Of a stretch of 64,000 nt of DNA, positions 31,650 to 43,109 are shown one piece after another. Positions within the stretch are counted from its first letter, which is position 1; each line of letters begins with the position of its first letter. The notes below the pieces were generated by a model. The model made no database searches. It worked only from the letters and a program-made list of their open reading frames with translations, and had not been told where the DNA came from. The stretch is from Periplaneta americana (lineage: Eukaryota; Arthropoda; Insecta; Blattodea; Blattidae), in assembly GCF_040183065.1 (NCBI RefSeq), contig NC_091126.1, positions 147,648,204-147,712,203 on the forward strand, in the 5' to 3' direction. Position numbers and translations under genes: made by a program.

Positions 31650-32235
31650 ACATATGATAACGCAGAATTTCAGCACGGAAATATCATATGTACTTCGGTA
31701 CATTGCAATAATTACTACGAGATAGACTGAATGATCCAGCTGGCATATGACAACCATATTACATTGGCGTTGATGACAGTAGACTGGGACAAGTCTGGCC
31801 TATACACACACACAGAGTTCAAGAGATCAAGATGTGTTTATAGCTTTTCATTGTGCTCAGGTGAATTTTGAACAGAGTTAGATGGCTCAATTTAAGTATT
31901 CCATTTCACAAAGTGTTTTCGTGTATGGTTCATTGTGTTACTGGAGACAGCAAGTTAAGTTGAAAGATGGTTCAGAATTCAATTCCCTAGCATTAGGGTC
32001 CACACTGTTACATAGTAATGGTATACAACTTTGTGAATAAATTGCAGGAGATGGAAAGGAAAGTGTTAAGGACGAGAAATCTAAACAAAAGCAAAGAGTA
32101 CCGTATGTCTACTAACCAAAGACACTTTCGATAACACTGGCTTTCAACTGTAAAATTGCCCTACCAAATCACTTCTCCGCATCTCGCATCAAATGGGTGT
32201 TTAGTTCTACGAGAAAGACTACAAGAAGTTAAAAA
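31650..32235. other. Intronic non-coding stretch
   Basis: Nothing recognised. Confidence 0.5.
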
Positions 32236-32237
32236 TA

Positions 32238-33500
32238 CAGAGGGTGCCAAAAAAATGTATACACTCTTTAATAGCTCATAACTAACTCACTTTTTTTTTA
32301 TTTTTTCAAGTGTGACTGTTTAAAATAAAGGCTGAAGTCAGACTAAACTTTGAGGAAAGAAAATTCATTCTAAAGTGCTACTGGAAGACTGAGAACATAA
32401 GTGAAGTTCAAAGACAGTTTAGAATGGAGTTTCAATGAGATTCACCAGCGTGATTCACAATTTTGCTCGTTTGCGAGATAAGTTTGAAGATGAAGGAACT
32501 GTTCTGAATATCCATAAGAACAATTCCAGAAGACCACGAACATCCACCAGCCCCACAAGAGAAAGAGAAGTCATCGAAAGGTTTCAGCAATCTCCTAGAA
32601 AATCTGTTCAGCAAGCGGCTTGTGAGACAGAACTTTCAAAATCGAGTGTCCATCGCATTTTGAAGCGTGCTCAATGGATAAGTTTGATTAGTCCACGCTC
32701 TCAATGAAGATGATCATGACCGAAGAATTGAATTTTGTGAGTGGTACCAAGCAAAATGTGCGTAGGACAATCAATTTCCGTACAAGATTGTTTGGCGTGA
32801 TGAGGCCACGTTTAAGTTAAATGGCTTAATTAATCGTCACAATTGCACCTACTGTGCATCTAACAATCCTCATGTGATAGTGGAACACCATGTGAACTTA
32901 CAAGGAGTTACAGTGTGGTGTTGTTTGTCAGCATTTGGTTTAATTGGATCTTTCTTTTTTGGTGGTACCGTGACTGGTGCAATTTACCTCAACTTGCTAA
33001 AGGAATCTGCCATGCCATGCATCGAAGAGATGTTTAGGAATGAAGAATGGTACTTCCAGCAGGATGGAGCACCTCCCCACTACCATGCGACATGAGGGCC
33101 TATCTTAACAGCGACCTGCAGAACAGATGGATAGGACGAAGAGGTAGTAATGAGTACTCCCCTTGCTTACTGGATTTGACTCCGATGGATTGTTTTCTGT
33201 GGGGACATATCAAGCACATGTTTATAGCACAAAACCAGGTACAATCGATGAGTTGAGAGCAGTCATTGAAAGAGAATGTTCCCAAATACCAATTGAAATG
33301 TTTAGGAACGTTTTGGATTCCATTGTTCAGCGTTATCAGCTGTGCCTGGACCACAATGGCCAACAATTTGAACACTTTCAATAAATGACTGGTTTCTACA
33401 TTAGTTCACATTATTTTTAATTTTGAAACTTTTCTGTATCATAATAATTCTTAACATTGTAATCATTGAAAGAGTGTATACATTTTTTTGGCACCCTCTG
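32238..33500 (+). mobile_element. Complete mariner-like element with TIRs and TA target
   Basis: The left end CAGAGGGTGCCAAAAAAATG mirrors the right end CATTTTTTTGGCACCCTCTG; complementarity extends to about 31 bases. TA dinucleotides flank both sides (32236-32237, 33501-33502). Its length of 1263 bp is right for a full mariner-type element, and it carries one decayed transposase. Confidence 0.9.
32345..33383 (+). pseudogene. Mariner-like transposase, frameshifted
   Basis: The N-terminus (NFEERKFILKCYWKTENISE, about 32350) is separated by a stop near 32438 from the helix-turn-helix and linker part ([40 protein letters not shown]). The catalytic half follows in other frames: [13 protein letters not shown] (first Asp, near 32795), [27 protein letters not shown] (second Asp, near 33060) and TPMDCFLWGHIKHM near 33180. 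The third acidic residue, usually in SPDLTPMDFF, lies in the altered stretch LLDLTPMD. Several stops and shifts rule out activity. Confidence 0.8.
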
Positions 33501-33509
33501 TATATAAAA

Positions 33510-35250
33510 TTACTCTGATGCAGATACGACCTGATGATTCTAGAATGAAGGACAGATTTTGAGTGTTCTAAATAATGTGCTTGCTAGAGATGTATGCAAG
33601 AGTGATACTTAGTTCCATCAGATGGTGCCAAAAATATCTGAAACAAGATGGCTGACACTTTCAGCATCTACTTGCTTAGTTGAAGTACATCACAAAATTC
33701 TGTTTTAGTAGCTTGTTAAGAAATCGTTTGCTGTTGTGTTGTATTAAAAGAATGAGACGCTTGCATTGCCAGCATGAAAGCACATGTAGGTCTGCTGTGT
33801 GGCAGTTGATTGCAGACTACATCTCCCAGTATTTTAAGAGTACTTGGTTCATACCAGCACATGAACTCGACACAGGTAAATAAACTGTTATGTTTTAGCA
33901 ATTACTTCTTTTTTCAACTTCTGGGTATTGCAAGAATATTAATTTTTGGAATTGATTTAATTTATGGACTTTTTTTCCTTGGAGGAAGGTCCGCAGGCAA
34001 GCACAACAGCCTTAGGCCTATTGTTCAACCTTCTTATGTTGGAATGATTTTTGAAATCCATTAAGGATCACTCTTCAAGCACATGATTCACTGCATGGTG
34101 TCATCGTATCGATTCAGCCACAGCATCCAGTCAGGACTGGAAACCTGATCCTACGCCTGCCTGTGATGTTGCTCTGTGGCCTCCACAGATCGATGGCATC
34201 TGTTCACAATTCATGTGCCTGAATCTGCTGCATCCTCAACCAGAAGAACATGTCGCAGTTGATTCCACGACTCACCAAGGCACCATCTATCCGAAGGAGC
34301 TACACTACCCTGGTCACCCACAGTCTTATGGACTTAGTTATACATAGTAATAGTGACTTTTATTGTGAGATTATTCTCGTTGTACCCAACATTGAAACAA
34401 AGCTATACTGATAATATAGTGAACAAAGGTTACCATAATGATGGGATTATCATAGGGGCAGGTGCCCATAATAAATAAATTCCACCTGAAATAACACTGC
34501 TACTGACGATACAATAAAATTAAAAAAAATGCGATAGCTGATATTAAAGAGAAATGAAAACTGAAGCAAATAAAGAAACGCAACTAACTGAGAATAATGT
34601 ACTTGAGATAAGTGATAAAAATTTGTTCTTACTAATGCATACTGAAGTATATGAATTTGAGAAACTCAAAGGCAATAAATGATTGCAATCCTATCATTAA
34701 ACGAACATTGTAAAGCTTCGGTTAAAGAAAGGAGAATTGTATCAAGAAACAAAAGTCTTCTTACCCTCAAGCCAAGGACAAGTCATCGTCACAAAGAGTT
34801 ATTACCTTAGCAAATGTAATAGATGATAAATATCGGAAATGAGATAAGTTAAACAAACACAGCAGAGCTCTGCTAGTCCGAACTAATTGGGACTGAGGCC
34901 TGTTTGGATTGCTGACATTTCGGATTAAGTGGGGGACAGAAATGCAAGTAGGGAAACCACACCTTATCCCCTCCCCATCCTTCACTGTCTACCACTTTGT
35001 TCAGTTCGAAGTTTATGAAGTGTTGACAAAACATTGCCACGTCATTAAGGTTATCTGCTCTTCGTCAGAAGAAGCTGACAGGTTATCATATTACAGAGCA
35101 CTGCAGCGATAAGTACCAGTTTATTCTTCAGCCACTGGGCATCATGGTGCTTGAGTGACTGCTGGCCATAGGGTCCTTAATCTCACAGTGTTTCACCAAA
35201 TTACAACTTACATGCATACTTACTAACCATAATATGTTATATTTCACATA
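33510..35250. other. Intronic stretch, nothing firmly recognised
   Basis: No coding signal is convincing. GCTCTGCTAGTCCGAACTAA near 34866 resembles the ends of pogo/Tigger-type elements, but no partner end was found. Confidence 0.4.
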
Positions 35251-35257
35251 AATATAT

Positions 35258-35660
35258 TAATTGCAGATGAAGAAGAAATTGTTGGCTTTAGAAATGGATT
35301 ACTGGCACCGTAGTTGTCAAATTTCGAAGATGGACCACATTAGGAATCAGGATGTCCGTAATATAATGCAGGTATCAGGAGATATCTTACAATCAGTGGA
35401 AACTAAATGCCTGATATGGTATGGGTATCTCCAGAGAATGTCAGCTGACTGCTGGCCTAATAAGGTATTCGACTGGACTCCCCCGGAAAAAAAGAGAAGA
35501 GGAAGGCCAATGAAAAAATGGAGCATGGAGGTTCAGGAGGATATGGTCTGCAGGGGTCTACAAATGAGCGATTGGCAAAACCGGAGTACCTGGAAGTTGA
35601 GAAGCGGGAGACGGCGACAGCCGTAAAATACTCGCAATACATACATACATATTAATTACA
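35258..35660 (+). mobile_element. LINE 3' end with (ATAC)n tail
   Basis: The open frame 35261-35626 reads KKLLALEMDYWHRSCQISKM, IWYGYLQRMSADCWPNKVFD and RRGRPMKKWSMEVQ, the C-terminal tail of insect LINE reverse transcriptases of the 'WYGHVQRM' type. It is followed by AATACTCGCAATACATACAT. Only about 120 codons remain, uninterrupted. Confidence 0.75.
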
Positions 35661-35862
35661 GAATTTTGTATTCACCTCATGTACGCACAAGAGATGTAGT
35701 TATTTTTTTCTGTCACTTACACAACTTGTTTCAATAAACTTTTTCACAGATTGTTTCCTTGCCCTTCTGATGGGAACTGGGTGACCTGGAAAACGATTTA
35801 TAAATTTCGCCTTGTTTTGCCATACGATTTTTTTTTCGTACCAGTATAAGATTTCACAACAT

Positions 35863-36260
35863 ATGTATAGTAGTGACAAAAAAAAACCGGACTGACCCTT
35901 GTAGCTGATTTCAGAGCCTTGTTCACTCCAGAGCACGACAGACTGGTAACTAAGACTTGCGTGGTTCGAATCCTGCCTGGGAAGGAAACTTTTTTTGTTC
36001 CTTATTCAAATTTATTCCAAATTCTTTTCGATTGCTGGTAAAATTCATGTTCTGGGAATAATAGGTTAATTAAGTAGTAAAATATCGCTGCAATCGAAAA
36101 GTATTGGGAATAAATTTGATTAAGGAACAAAAAAAAGTTTCCTTCCCAGGCAGGATTTGAACCACGTAAGTCTTAGTTACCAGTCTATCGTGCTCTGGAG
36201 TGAACAAGGCTCTGAAATCAGCTACAAGGGTCGGTCCGGTTCTTTTTGCCACTACTGTAC
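35863..36260. mobile_element. Fold-back built of two tRNA-like SINE copies
   Basis: About 35863-36045 and 36078-36260 are reverse complements with few changes, ends being TAGTAGTGACAAAAA and its mirror TTTTTGCCACTACTG. Each arm has a box-B-like GGTTCGAATCCTGCCTGGGA (left) or its mirror (right). The loop is about 32 bases. Confidence 0.75.
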
Positions 36261-36640
36261 GTCCAAGCACAGAATATCTCACCATATCTCATCTCTTCAT
36301 GTGGTAACTAAATGAGCAGCATGACACAAGACAACATGACTCCTCTCTACGTATTTCAATCTCAGACTGACTAGTCATTGAAATATTATGTGAGGTATTG
36401 AATGCCGAGAAAGGGGGAAATGGCCGCCCGGCAGTTGCTCAACCATCGCCTCCACCTAGAAGCCAACGAATAAACTGGTACTTAACGCTGGAACGCTTTG
36501 TAGTATAAAAAACAAGAATTCATTCATTCATTAGTGATAAAGTTAGTTGTACCGGTACTGTATATTACACATTTTTAGTTTCTAAATACTATAGCATTAA
36601 ATTGGGTTTCAGTTCAAATACTCTTATTCTTCCTTCCTTC

Positions 36641-36642
36641 CT

Positions 36643-36677
<35 letters not shown>
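36641..36677. repeat. (CT)n microsatellite
   Basis: About 18 CT units. Confidence 0.95.
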
Positions 36678-36679
<2 letters not shown>

Positions 36680-36941
36680 ACATGTTCAGATTATCCTGAA
36701 TGTCGGATTAACAGGGTTCGGAATAGCAGGGTCCTACATTATAAAAATTATGGAGATCTTAAATCCTGGTATGCAGTGACCAAGCAAACACATAACGATA
36801 AAATAATACCGGTACATAAAGGGATATTCAGTAATGAAGTTGCTTAGTCGAGTACACGCTTTAACTAGTGGTGGAATATGAAAGTACCTGAATAAATAAT
36901 TACAAGAAGGTAATTCGTACTAATATGACCATCTCACACAA

Positions 36942-37024
36942 GAGACTATATACTGGTCTAGAGGAAAAAACAAAGAAGGAATTCGTTCCTGATATCATTG
37001 TGAAGAAAAGATTCATAATATATA

Positions 37025-37064
<40 letters not shown>

Positions 37065-37234
37065 GATTTTGAATAGTTTCAGAAATGAGACTATATACTG
37101 GTCTAGAGGAAAAAATAAAGAAGGAATTCGTTCCTGATATCATTGTGAAGAAAAGATTCATAATATATAGTGTGTGTGTGTGTATGTGTGTGTGCGTGCG
37201 CGTGTGTGTGTCCGATTTTGAATAGTTTCAGAAA
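36942..37234. repeat. 147-bp tandem duplication containing a (GT)n tract
   Basis: Two adjacent copies of AGACTATATACTGGTCTAGA to CCGATTTTGAATAGTTTCAG. The first copy has about 18 uninterrupted GT units; the second has a shorter, interrupted tract with TATG and CGTGCGCG variants. Confidence 0.9.
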
Positions 37235-37429
37235 TGATTAAGGTTGTTGCTTCTGTAACACAGATTCTCGTGAACTTCACTTGAGCATTATTTAGAATTA
37301 TACTGTACTGTAAATAACTCACACTGCTTGAAACAATGCACAGAGTATTACATAAAAATTCACAACGAACTACGAATTGAATCCATTGTTCACCATTTTG
37401 TTTGATTTATTACTAGTATACACATTACG

Positions 37430-37816
37430 ACGAAGCGAATAGAAGCTTTTGAAATGTGGATATGGAGAAGAATGGAATGTGTGAAGTGGACAGACAGAGT
37501 AAAAACTGAAGCTGTGTTGGAAAGAGTGGGTGAAGAAAGAATGATTCTGAAGCTGATCAGGAAGAGGAAAAGGTACCGGTATTGGTTGGGCCACTGGCTG
37601 AGAAGAAACTGCCTACTGAAGAATGCATTGGTAGGAATGGTGAACGGGAGAAGAGTTTGAGGCAGAATAAGATATCAGATAACAGACATTAAGATATATG
37701 GATCATATGAGGAGACAAAGACGAAGGCAGAAAATAGGAAAGATTGGAAAATGATAGGTTTGGAGTGAAAGACCAGAATTTGGGAAGAACACTGAATGAA
37801 TGAATGAATGAATGAT
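37430..37816 (+). mobile_element. LINE 3' end with (TGAA)n tail
   Basis: The plus frames read FEMWIWRRMECVKWTDRVKT, RVGEERMILKLIRKRKRY and LGHWLRRNCLLKNALVGMVN, then after a stop RYQITDIKIYGSYEET, the C-terminus of an L2/CR1-like insect LINE. It ends in five GAATGAAT-type units at 37793-37815. The minus-strand pieces at 45.3 and 48.6-49.5 kb belong to the same family. Confidence 0.75.
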
Positions 37817-37819
37817 ACA

Positions 37820-38340
37820 GTGCATTCGCTCTCAGATGACTACGTGTATTGCTGTAGAAGGTGAGGTTCTCGAAAACCAGTTTTAATAGAAATTTTTCTG
37901 GGGAGTAATAATATTAATGTACTTTAATACATTTATAATTAGGGAAAGGAAGTTCATGCATTTGTATATTTGTTCTCTATCGTTGTGTGAATATGCTGAA
38001 AGATTATCTACATGAATCACAAATTTCTGAATACAATGATATTACTTTTATTGTGCATAAAAGTGCATATTTTGCCTTTATTTATAAAATAATCATATTT
38101 TAACATTTATGCAGGAAAACTGCATAATATTATGTAAGTTTATTTGTCTTTCCCTCATTTTTAAAAGTGTGTAACCTCGTAAAGACGACTAGTTTATGTT
38201 TATGAATTTTGAATGTAACGATAATGGCCTCATAGGGAGCCTCTGAAGTTAGTAATTGGTATTTCTTTACTGCAGTCTTCAGCAGATTTCGATAGAACAA
38301 TATCCAGTTTAACATCAGTTCCAAGAAATATAGGAGATAA
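37820..38340. other. Intronic AT-rich stretch
   Basis: No gene recognised; the last part may be the decayed middle of the adjacent hAT fragment. Confidence 0.4.
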
Positions 38341-38344
38341 AGTG

Positions 38345-38657
38345 AACTAGAAAACAGCAAAATATATTCTTTCCAAAAACCCTGACTATTATCAACTTAA
38401 AGAAATTCAAGATATTCTCGAAGGAAAAACACTCCAAAAAAACAACAAAATTTTCTATAGAACAGCTCACAGCTTTTGTGCAAAACCCTCTTACTTCTTG
38501 TGACGTAGAACGAAGTTTTTCGCGCTACAAAGCTATGCTGAGAGACAACAGGCGAAGAATGACAGCAGAAAACATATGTCACTCCTTAGTTGTGAACTGT
38601 AACAGCATAAATGGAGCATTCAGCAATGAGGCAAGCACTTCAAAATCCATAGACTAA
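38345..38657 (+). pseudogene. hAT transposase C-terminus (dimerisation domain)
   Basis: Reading from about 38450 to the TAA at 38655: FSIEQLTAFVQNPLTSCDVE, RSFSRYKAMLRDNRRRMTAE and NICHSLVVNCNS. The LTSCDVERSFS block and the following Asn-x-Leu/His-Leu pattern are the hATC dimerisation signature. An upstream piece (SKNPDYYQLKEIQDILEGK) is in another frame, so the ORF is frameshifted and 5'-truncated. Confidence 0.8.
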
Positions 38658-38759
38658 ACATAAGTTACCTATACCTTATTATTCAGTTAAAATAATCTCA
38701 GACTGATAATGCATATTTTGTAGCATATTTATCTATTTTTACGGCATAAATACATACAT

Positions 38760-39415
38760 CTGTGGCCGGGAGGAAAAAGGTCTTAAGTCAATATTTTGTG
38801 AAAATGAGATTTTTATATATTATGAAAGCAGAAACAATTCTCTACAATCTGGTAAAACGGTTAAAGTCAAAACTCCTGACTGGATTTATAGTGTGTTACC
38901 AAATGTCCCAAGTACTTTTTGAATCGAGCACGCACAGAATAAAGGACTGAAGAATATTTAATACTTTATTCCTTACAAACGTCACATGTTTACTTTCCAT
39001 GCTTCCTTATTAAAAAGGTCTAACTTGTATTTTAGCTATTTTATCACATACTGATGCCCTTTCCTTTTAAAACTTTAGGTAAACAGTCCTATTTTGTTTA
39101 AGACCTATTTTTCATTCCTAATAATTTACATTTCCCGTTTATTTTGACATGAAAAAGGTCTTATATTTAAATACTCCCTTCTTCTCAGTTTGGGCTGTAG
39201 TCTTAAAAGGGCTTAAGTGCGGCTATTTTTGGAAATAATCAAGAAAATTGTTAAATGAGCAACATTATCTATTTTAGAAGCAATATAAACAAATAATATC
39301 CAGGAAAAACCTTTTAATTAAAAAAACTCTATAATTGACACCAATTTCAATCTTTCTACTGCTCTCCTGAAAAGTATAAAATTTTTACTTAAGACCTTTT
39401 TCCTCCCGGCCACAG
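38760..39415. mobile_element. MITE with 30-bp inverted ends and ACAT target duplication
   Basis: The left end CTGTGGCCGGGAGGAAAAAG is mirrored by CTTTTTCCTCCCGGCCACAG at the right. ACAT flanks both sides (38756-38759 and 39416-39419). AAAAAGGTCTTA recurs inside near 39014 and 39152 and in reverse near the right end. There is no transposase. The superfamily is unclear. Confidence 0.85.
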
Positions 39416-39419
39416 ACAT

Positions 39420-40480
39420 ATTCTTCACGTTTTTAGGGCATGAACTTTCTTTCCCTATTTATAATACATCCATTTTCTTAGATTACTTTAATGCTTATAC
39501 CTTCATAACTTCCATTTTCATGTTCAATTTTCAGAAGCATGTAACTTAGTCTATTTAAAAAAGTATGACATATGTTTATATGAAACTTTTTCATGACAAT
39601 GATATAAGAAATCAGTTCCTAGTGTATTGCACGATCTTCGTGACTCGCCCTGTATATATTATGTTATCCAGACACTGTGGGTGTCTCGTGAGTCAGACCA
39701 GAAAACTAATACGGTACACGACAATTAGGAGAGGGAAGTAATTACAGGCTAAAGGAATGTAAGAAGATTTGTAAATCCACTTTGTGTGACAGGAGAATAT
39801 TACAAAAGCATTGTGAAATTCCTAACAATAAGGGCACAGTTGCTTGTAAATTACTGCATGCATAAAGTTAGACAGAAATGATATAAATGGTATGGATAGA
39901 ACGAAAATATCAGTTCAGCTTTCGTCTGTCTTTGAGGTTCTGTACATGCACCAAACTACATACTGACGATAGTAGGACAAGGCCTCGCAAAAGGGTTAAG
40001 ACGATGGTGTACAGAACACATTCACGTCATGTCAGTACGAATGGACCAAACTGGAGAAACAGTCCACATCTGTGACAAATCAATACCTTTAAGAATAGGT
40101 GAGGCCCAGGAAAAATTTGACGTAGAATAACTTGCGACAATATTTTTGGAATCTTTTCTTGATAAGTTGTAAGTTCCTCATGACACAACTGTAACAAGAA
40201 GACGTGAGTGTAACTTTCTATCTCGAAGCTTGGCTTTCCCAGCAAGCTTCACGTCGTGCTCAAAACCCATGAAAGTATACAGTGTGTTTCACAATTATTA
40301 TAGGTACAAAATGCAGGGGTAAGTAGAGGACAATGAAACAAGGCAAAACTTCCTAATAAACATAGATCTAGAATCAGCCGTTTCCGAACTCTACGGGGTC
40401 TTCTTATTTCTCGTCAGTACAGTTGCTCTGGGGTAATACAACATCTAATATGCACTGGAGGAAGACAGCATTATAACATA
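39420..40480. other. Intronic non-coding stretch
   Basis: Mostly unrecognised. GTGACTCGCCCTGTATATAT near 39640 resembles the end motif of the fold-back at 951-1901 and may be a remnant end. Confidence 0.4.
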
Positions 40481-40483
40481 AGC

Positions 40484-40870
40484 TCAATAATGACTACTGT
40501 TCATGATAAGGCAGGCGTAAGCACATTTTCTCATAGACAGTCTTGCACATTCAAATATCCTTGCTGTGTCTTTAATGCATTGACAACTATTGGCAATGCA
40601 TTCCCGGAATTCGTTAACATTATCAACAGGTCTGGAACACACAAAACATTTAAAATATCCCCAAACAAAAATATCCAAAGGATTCAAGTTGGGAGACATG
40701 GGAGGCCAGGATGTTGGTAAACCATAGCTGATACATCTGTTGCAGAAACTTGTGCATAAGTACTCTCGAATGTTCAAATAAAAATAAGTCAGTGCTCCAT
40801 CATGTATGTACCACAGCAATGTCTTTCTCAAAGAGGCTCATTGTCAGGGCCGGGTATTTATGGAGATCGT
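40484..40870 (-). pseudogene. Mariner-like (DUF4817-type) transposase C-terminus
   Basis: The minus frame reads HDGALTYFYLNIREYLCTSF, then SWPPMSPNLNPLDIFVWGYF and DNVNEFRECIANSCQCIKDT. These correspond to the QDGAPAH, SPDLNPLDFF and C-terminal helices of the DUF4817 mariner-like family. The catalytic Asp of SPD is Asn here. The upstream half is missing. Confidence 0.8.
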
Positions 40871-41103
40871 GAAAATCACGACATAATAGATATACAATAG
40901 ATTTTTACTAATCTTCACGAATTAAGTGATTCTGATTAATAATATGCGGATAAAACAATCGCGACAAATCGCGAAATAGAGTTCTAATTGCGAAATATGA
41001 ACACATTCGCGAATTGTTACTATTGCGTCGTTTTATAGCGAATTTCATATTCTGAGTCTTTTTCGGATTTTTTTTCACCTCAATTTGTTATACTGGGCTT
41101 TCA

Positions 41104-41782
41104 TTTCAAAACTTCCCAGTCTAAATAACTAATTATTAAAATTGAATTCAATTTAAACAAAAAAACACATCAATTTAGAGATATTGAGGGGGAAGTCTGA
41201 AACCAGGTTTAATTGCATTTTAGATTTCACTCCCACTCCCCAGCCACCCCCGCTTTGAAATTTCAAATGGCACCCCTATATTTTCGTACCTAAATATGAA
41301 AGAGCATTCAATTGTTTATACACCTCATTCATTTCTTTTCACATCTTTTGTTTTCTATCATCACCTGGCAACCTGGATTGTTGTTACTGTTGATTAGAGC
41401 TGAAGAGAATAAAAAACTTATTGAGCATTTCATCCAAGAGTTGTGTTTGTGTATTCAATATTATTTTAAAATGGTGTATAACCTTCAATAGAGAACGTAA
41501 ATCATCCTTATTGATTAAAATTAGGAAATTACACGAAATAAGCTGTTTTTTCATCCTACAATCAACTGATAATAACAAAAATACAGATTGCCAGGCGACA
41601 ATAGAAAACAAATGAATGAGGTGTATAAACAATTGAATATACTTTCACATTTAAGTATAAAAATATAGGGGTGCCATTAAGCCTGGTTTCAGACTTCCCC
41701 CTCAATATAAAAATTAACGTGTTTTTTGTTTAAACTGAATTAAATTTAAATAATTAGTTATTTAGACTGGGAAGTTTTGAAA
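41104..41782. mobile_element. Fold-back element, arms about 300 bp
   Basis: TTTCAAAACTTCCCAGTCTA at the left is mirrored at 41763-41782, and TGAGGGGGAAGTCTGAAACC at about 41190 by GGTTTCAGACTTCCCCCTCA at about 41685. The left arm has a 60-base segment (CATTTTAGATTTCACTCCCA) missing in the right. There is no protein signal. Confidence 0.75.
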
Positions 41783-41909
41783 TAAGTCCTGCATATACAT
41801 GTAGGCTACATTACATGGTACTCCAGGTGTTCTGATTACATTAGTGAACTCAGAAGATGGAGAATTCAAAATTTCACTAATAATTTGAAAATGTTAATTT
41901 AGGGCTGCA

Positions 41910-41938
41910 AGTTTTTTTTTTTTTTTTTTTTTTTTTTA
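41910..41938. repeat. Poly(T) run
   Basis: About 28 T residues; possibly a minus-strand retroposon tail, body not recognised. Confidence 0.6.
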
Positions 41939-42164
41939 AATGAATGTGTATTAAATACAGTTTCAATCCAACAAATATTGTCTATTGGCCATACCGCACC
42001 TTTATCAGAATCCAACGAACTTTTAATGTTAATTATTTGGAAAGTAATATTCATACTGAGTTAATACCACAATTCTAAAATAATTGTATTTTCCAAAATT
42101 TCCATTAATCTCCGCCAAGAGTACAAATCAATCTCCAACAATCTCCGCCGACACCAATATTCCT

Positions 42165-42232
42165 GGTGTTGTGGGAGAGAAGGCCTGATGGCCTTAACTA
42201 CACCAGAATAAATAAATAAATAAATAAATATT
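42165..42232 (+). mobile_element. LINE 3' terminus remnant with (AAAT)n tail
   Basis: GAGAGAAGGCCTGATGGCCT followed by TAACTACACCAGAATAAATA and four or five AAAT units. It is the same 3' hairpin as the LINE at 27.1 kb. Confidence 0.65.
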
Positions 42233-42787
42233 AAAAAACATAAATGATAAAATTAATCTCCATAAATATCTGCCCCTGCTCATCATCATGAAGGTAGCAT
42301 ATCTCATGTTGTATAAAAGTGGAGGTGCGTACAATCATTAAATCTACCAGATAAGAAATGAGGTTCGAATATTGTAACGGTTGCAAATGCACAAAGTATA
42401 TTCAGTATGTGGCCACAGTGATAACTGATAACATTATCTCGAAAATGTTTGGTTTCCGAATCTATGTTTATTGCGACTTTTTTGCCTTGTTTCGTTGTAC
42501 TCTAGTCACCCCTGCAGTTTGTACCTATAAATACGAAACACCTGGTACACATGCCACTTGATATCACACAATCCATCAACAGTGCCGAATCTTAGTAAGA
42601 TAAATGGAATTAAGGTCAGGAGATCTTTATACTGTGTAGACATTTTTATTTTCTGACAAACCACTCAAGCTGAAAACAAGTAAAAATAATGTTCACATCC
42701 AATACAGAAATGAATGCAACATTAAGCTTGGTGCTGAATGATTGATTAAATGGCAAACTTACTAGTATTAATTATATAAGCATGTGT

Positions 42788-42832
42788 GGCTTACAGCTGT
42801 TTCGGTGTATACTGTACACCATCATCAGAGCC
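42788..42832 (-). ncRNA. Hammerhead-ribozyme-like motif (left arm)
   Basis: Minus strand: GGCU (42832-42829), CUGAUGA (42828-42822), extra U, GGUGU/ACACC stem II, GAA (42803-42801), palindrome ACAGCUGU, A42792, then AGCC. All invariant core bases are present; four-pair stem I. Confidence 0.65.
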
Positions 42833-42963
42833 TACTAGATCTCGGCATCATCTCGACATCGCTGCCTGTTGTAGGGGTGTGTTTGCGTGTTGAAAACTGG
42901 AGTCAACATGCAAACGCACCCCTACAACAGGCAGCGATGTCGAGATGATGCCGAGATCTAGTA

Positions 42964-43008
42964 GGCTCTGATGATGGTGTACAGTATACACCGAAACAGC
43001 TGTAAGCC
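42964..43008 (+). ncRNA. Hammerhead-ribozyme-like motif (right arm)
   Basis: GGCU (42964-42967), CUGAUGA (42968-42974), extra U, GGUGU (42976-42980) with ACACC (42988-42992), GAA (42993-42995), palindrome ACAGCUGU (42996-43003), A43004, AGCC (43005-43008). Predicted cleavage is after A43004. It is the mirror of the left-arm motif. Confidence 0.68.
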
Positions 43009-43109
43009 ACACATGCTTATATAATTAATACTAGTAAGTTTGCCATTTAATCAATCATTTATATTTAAGTGTTAAAAGTAGTGTACGCAAGATTCAAGAT
43101 GGGTTGGTG

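Noticed and set aside
34860-34940. Terminal repeat of a pogo/Tigger element
   Set aside because: Resemblance of CTGCTAGTCCGAAC only; no mirrored partner or transposase was found.
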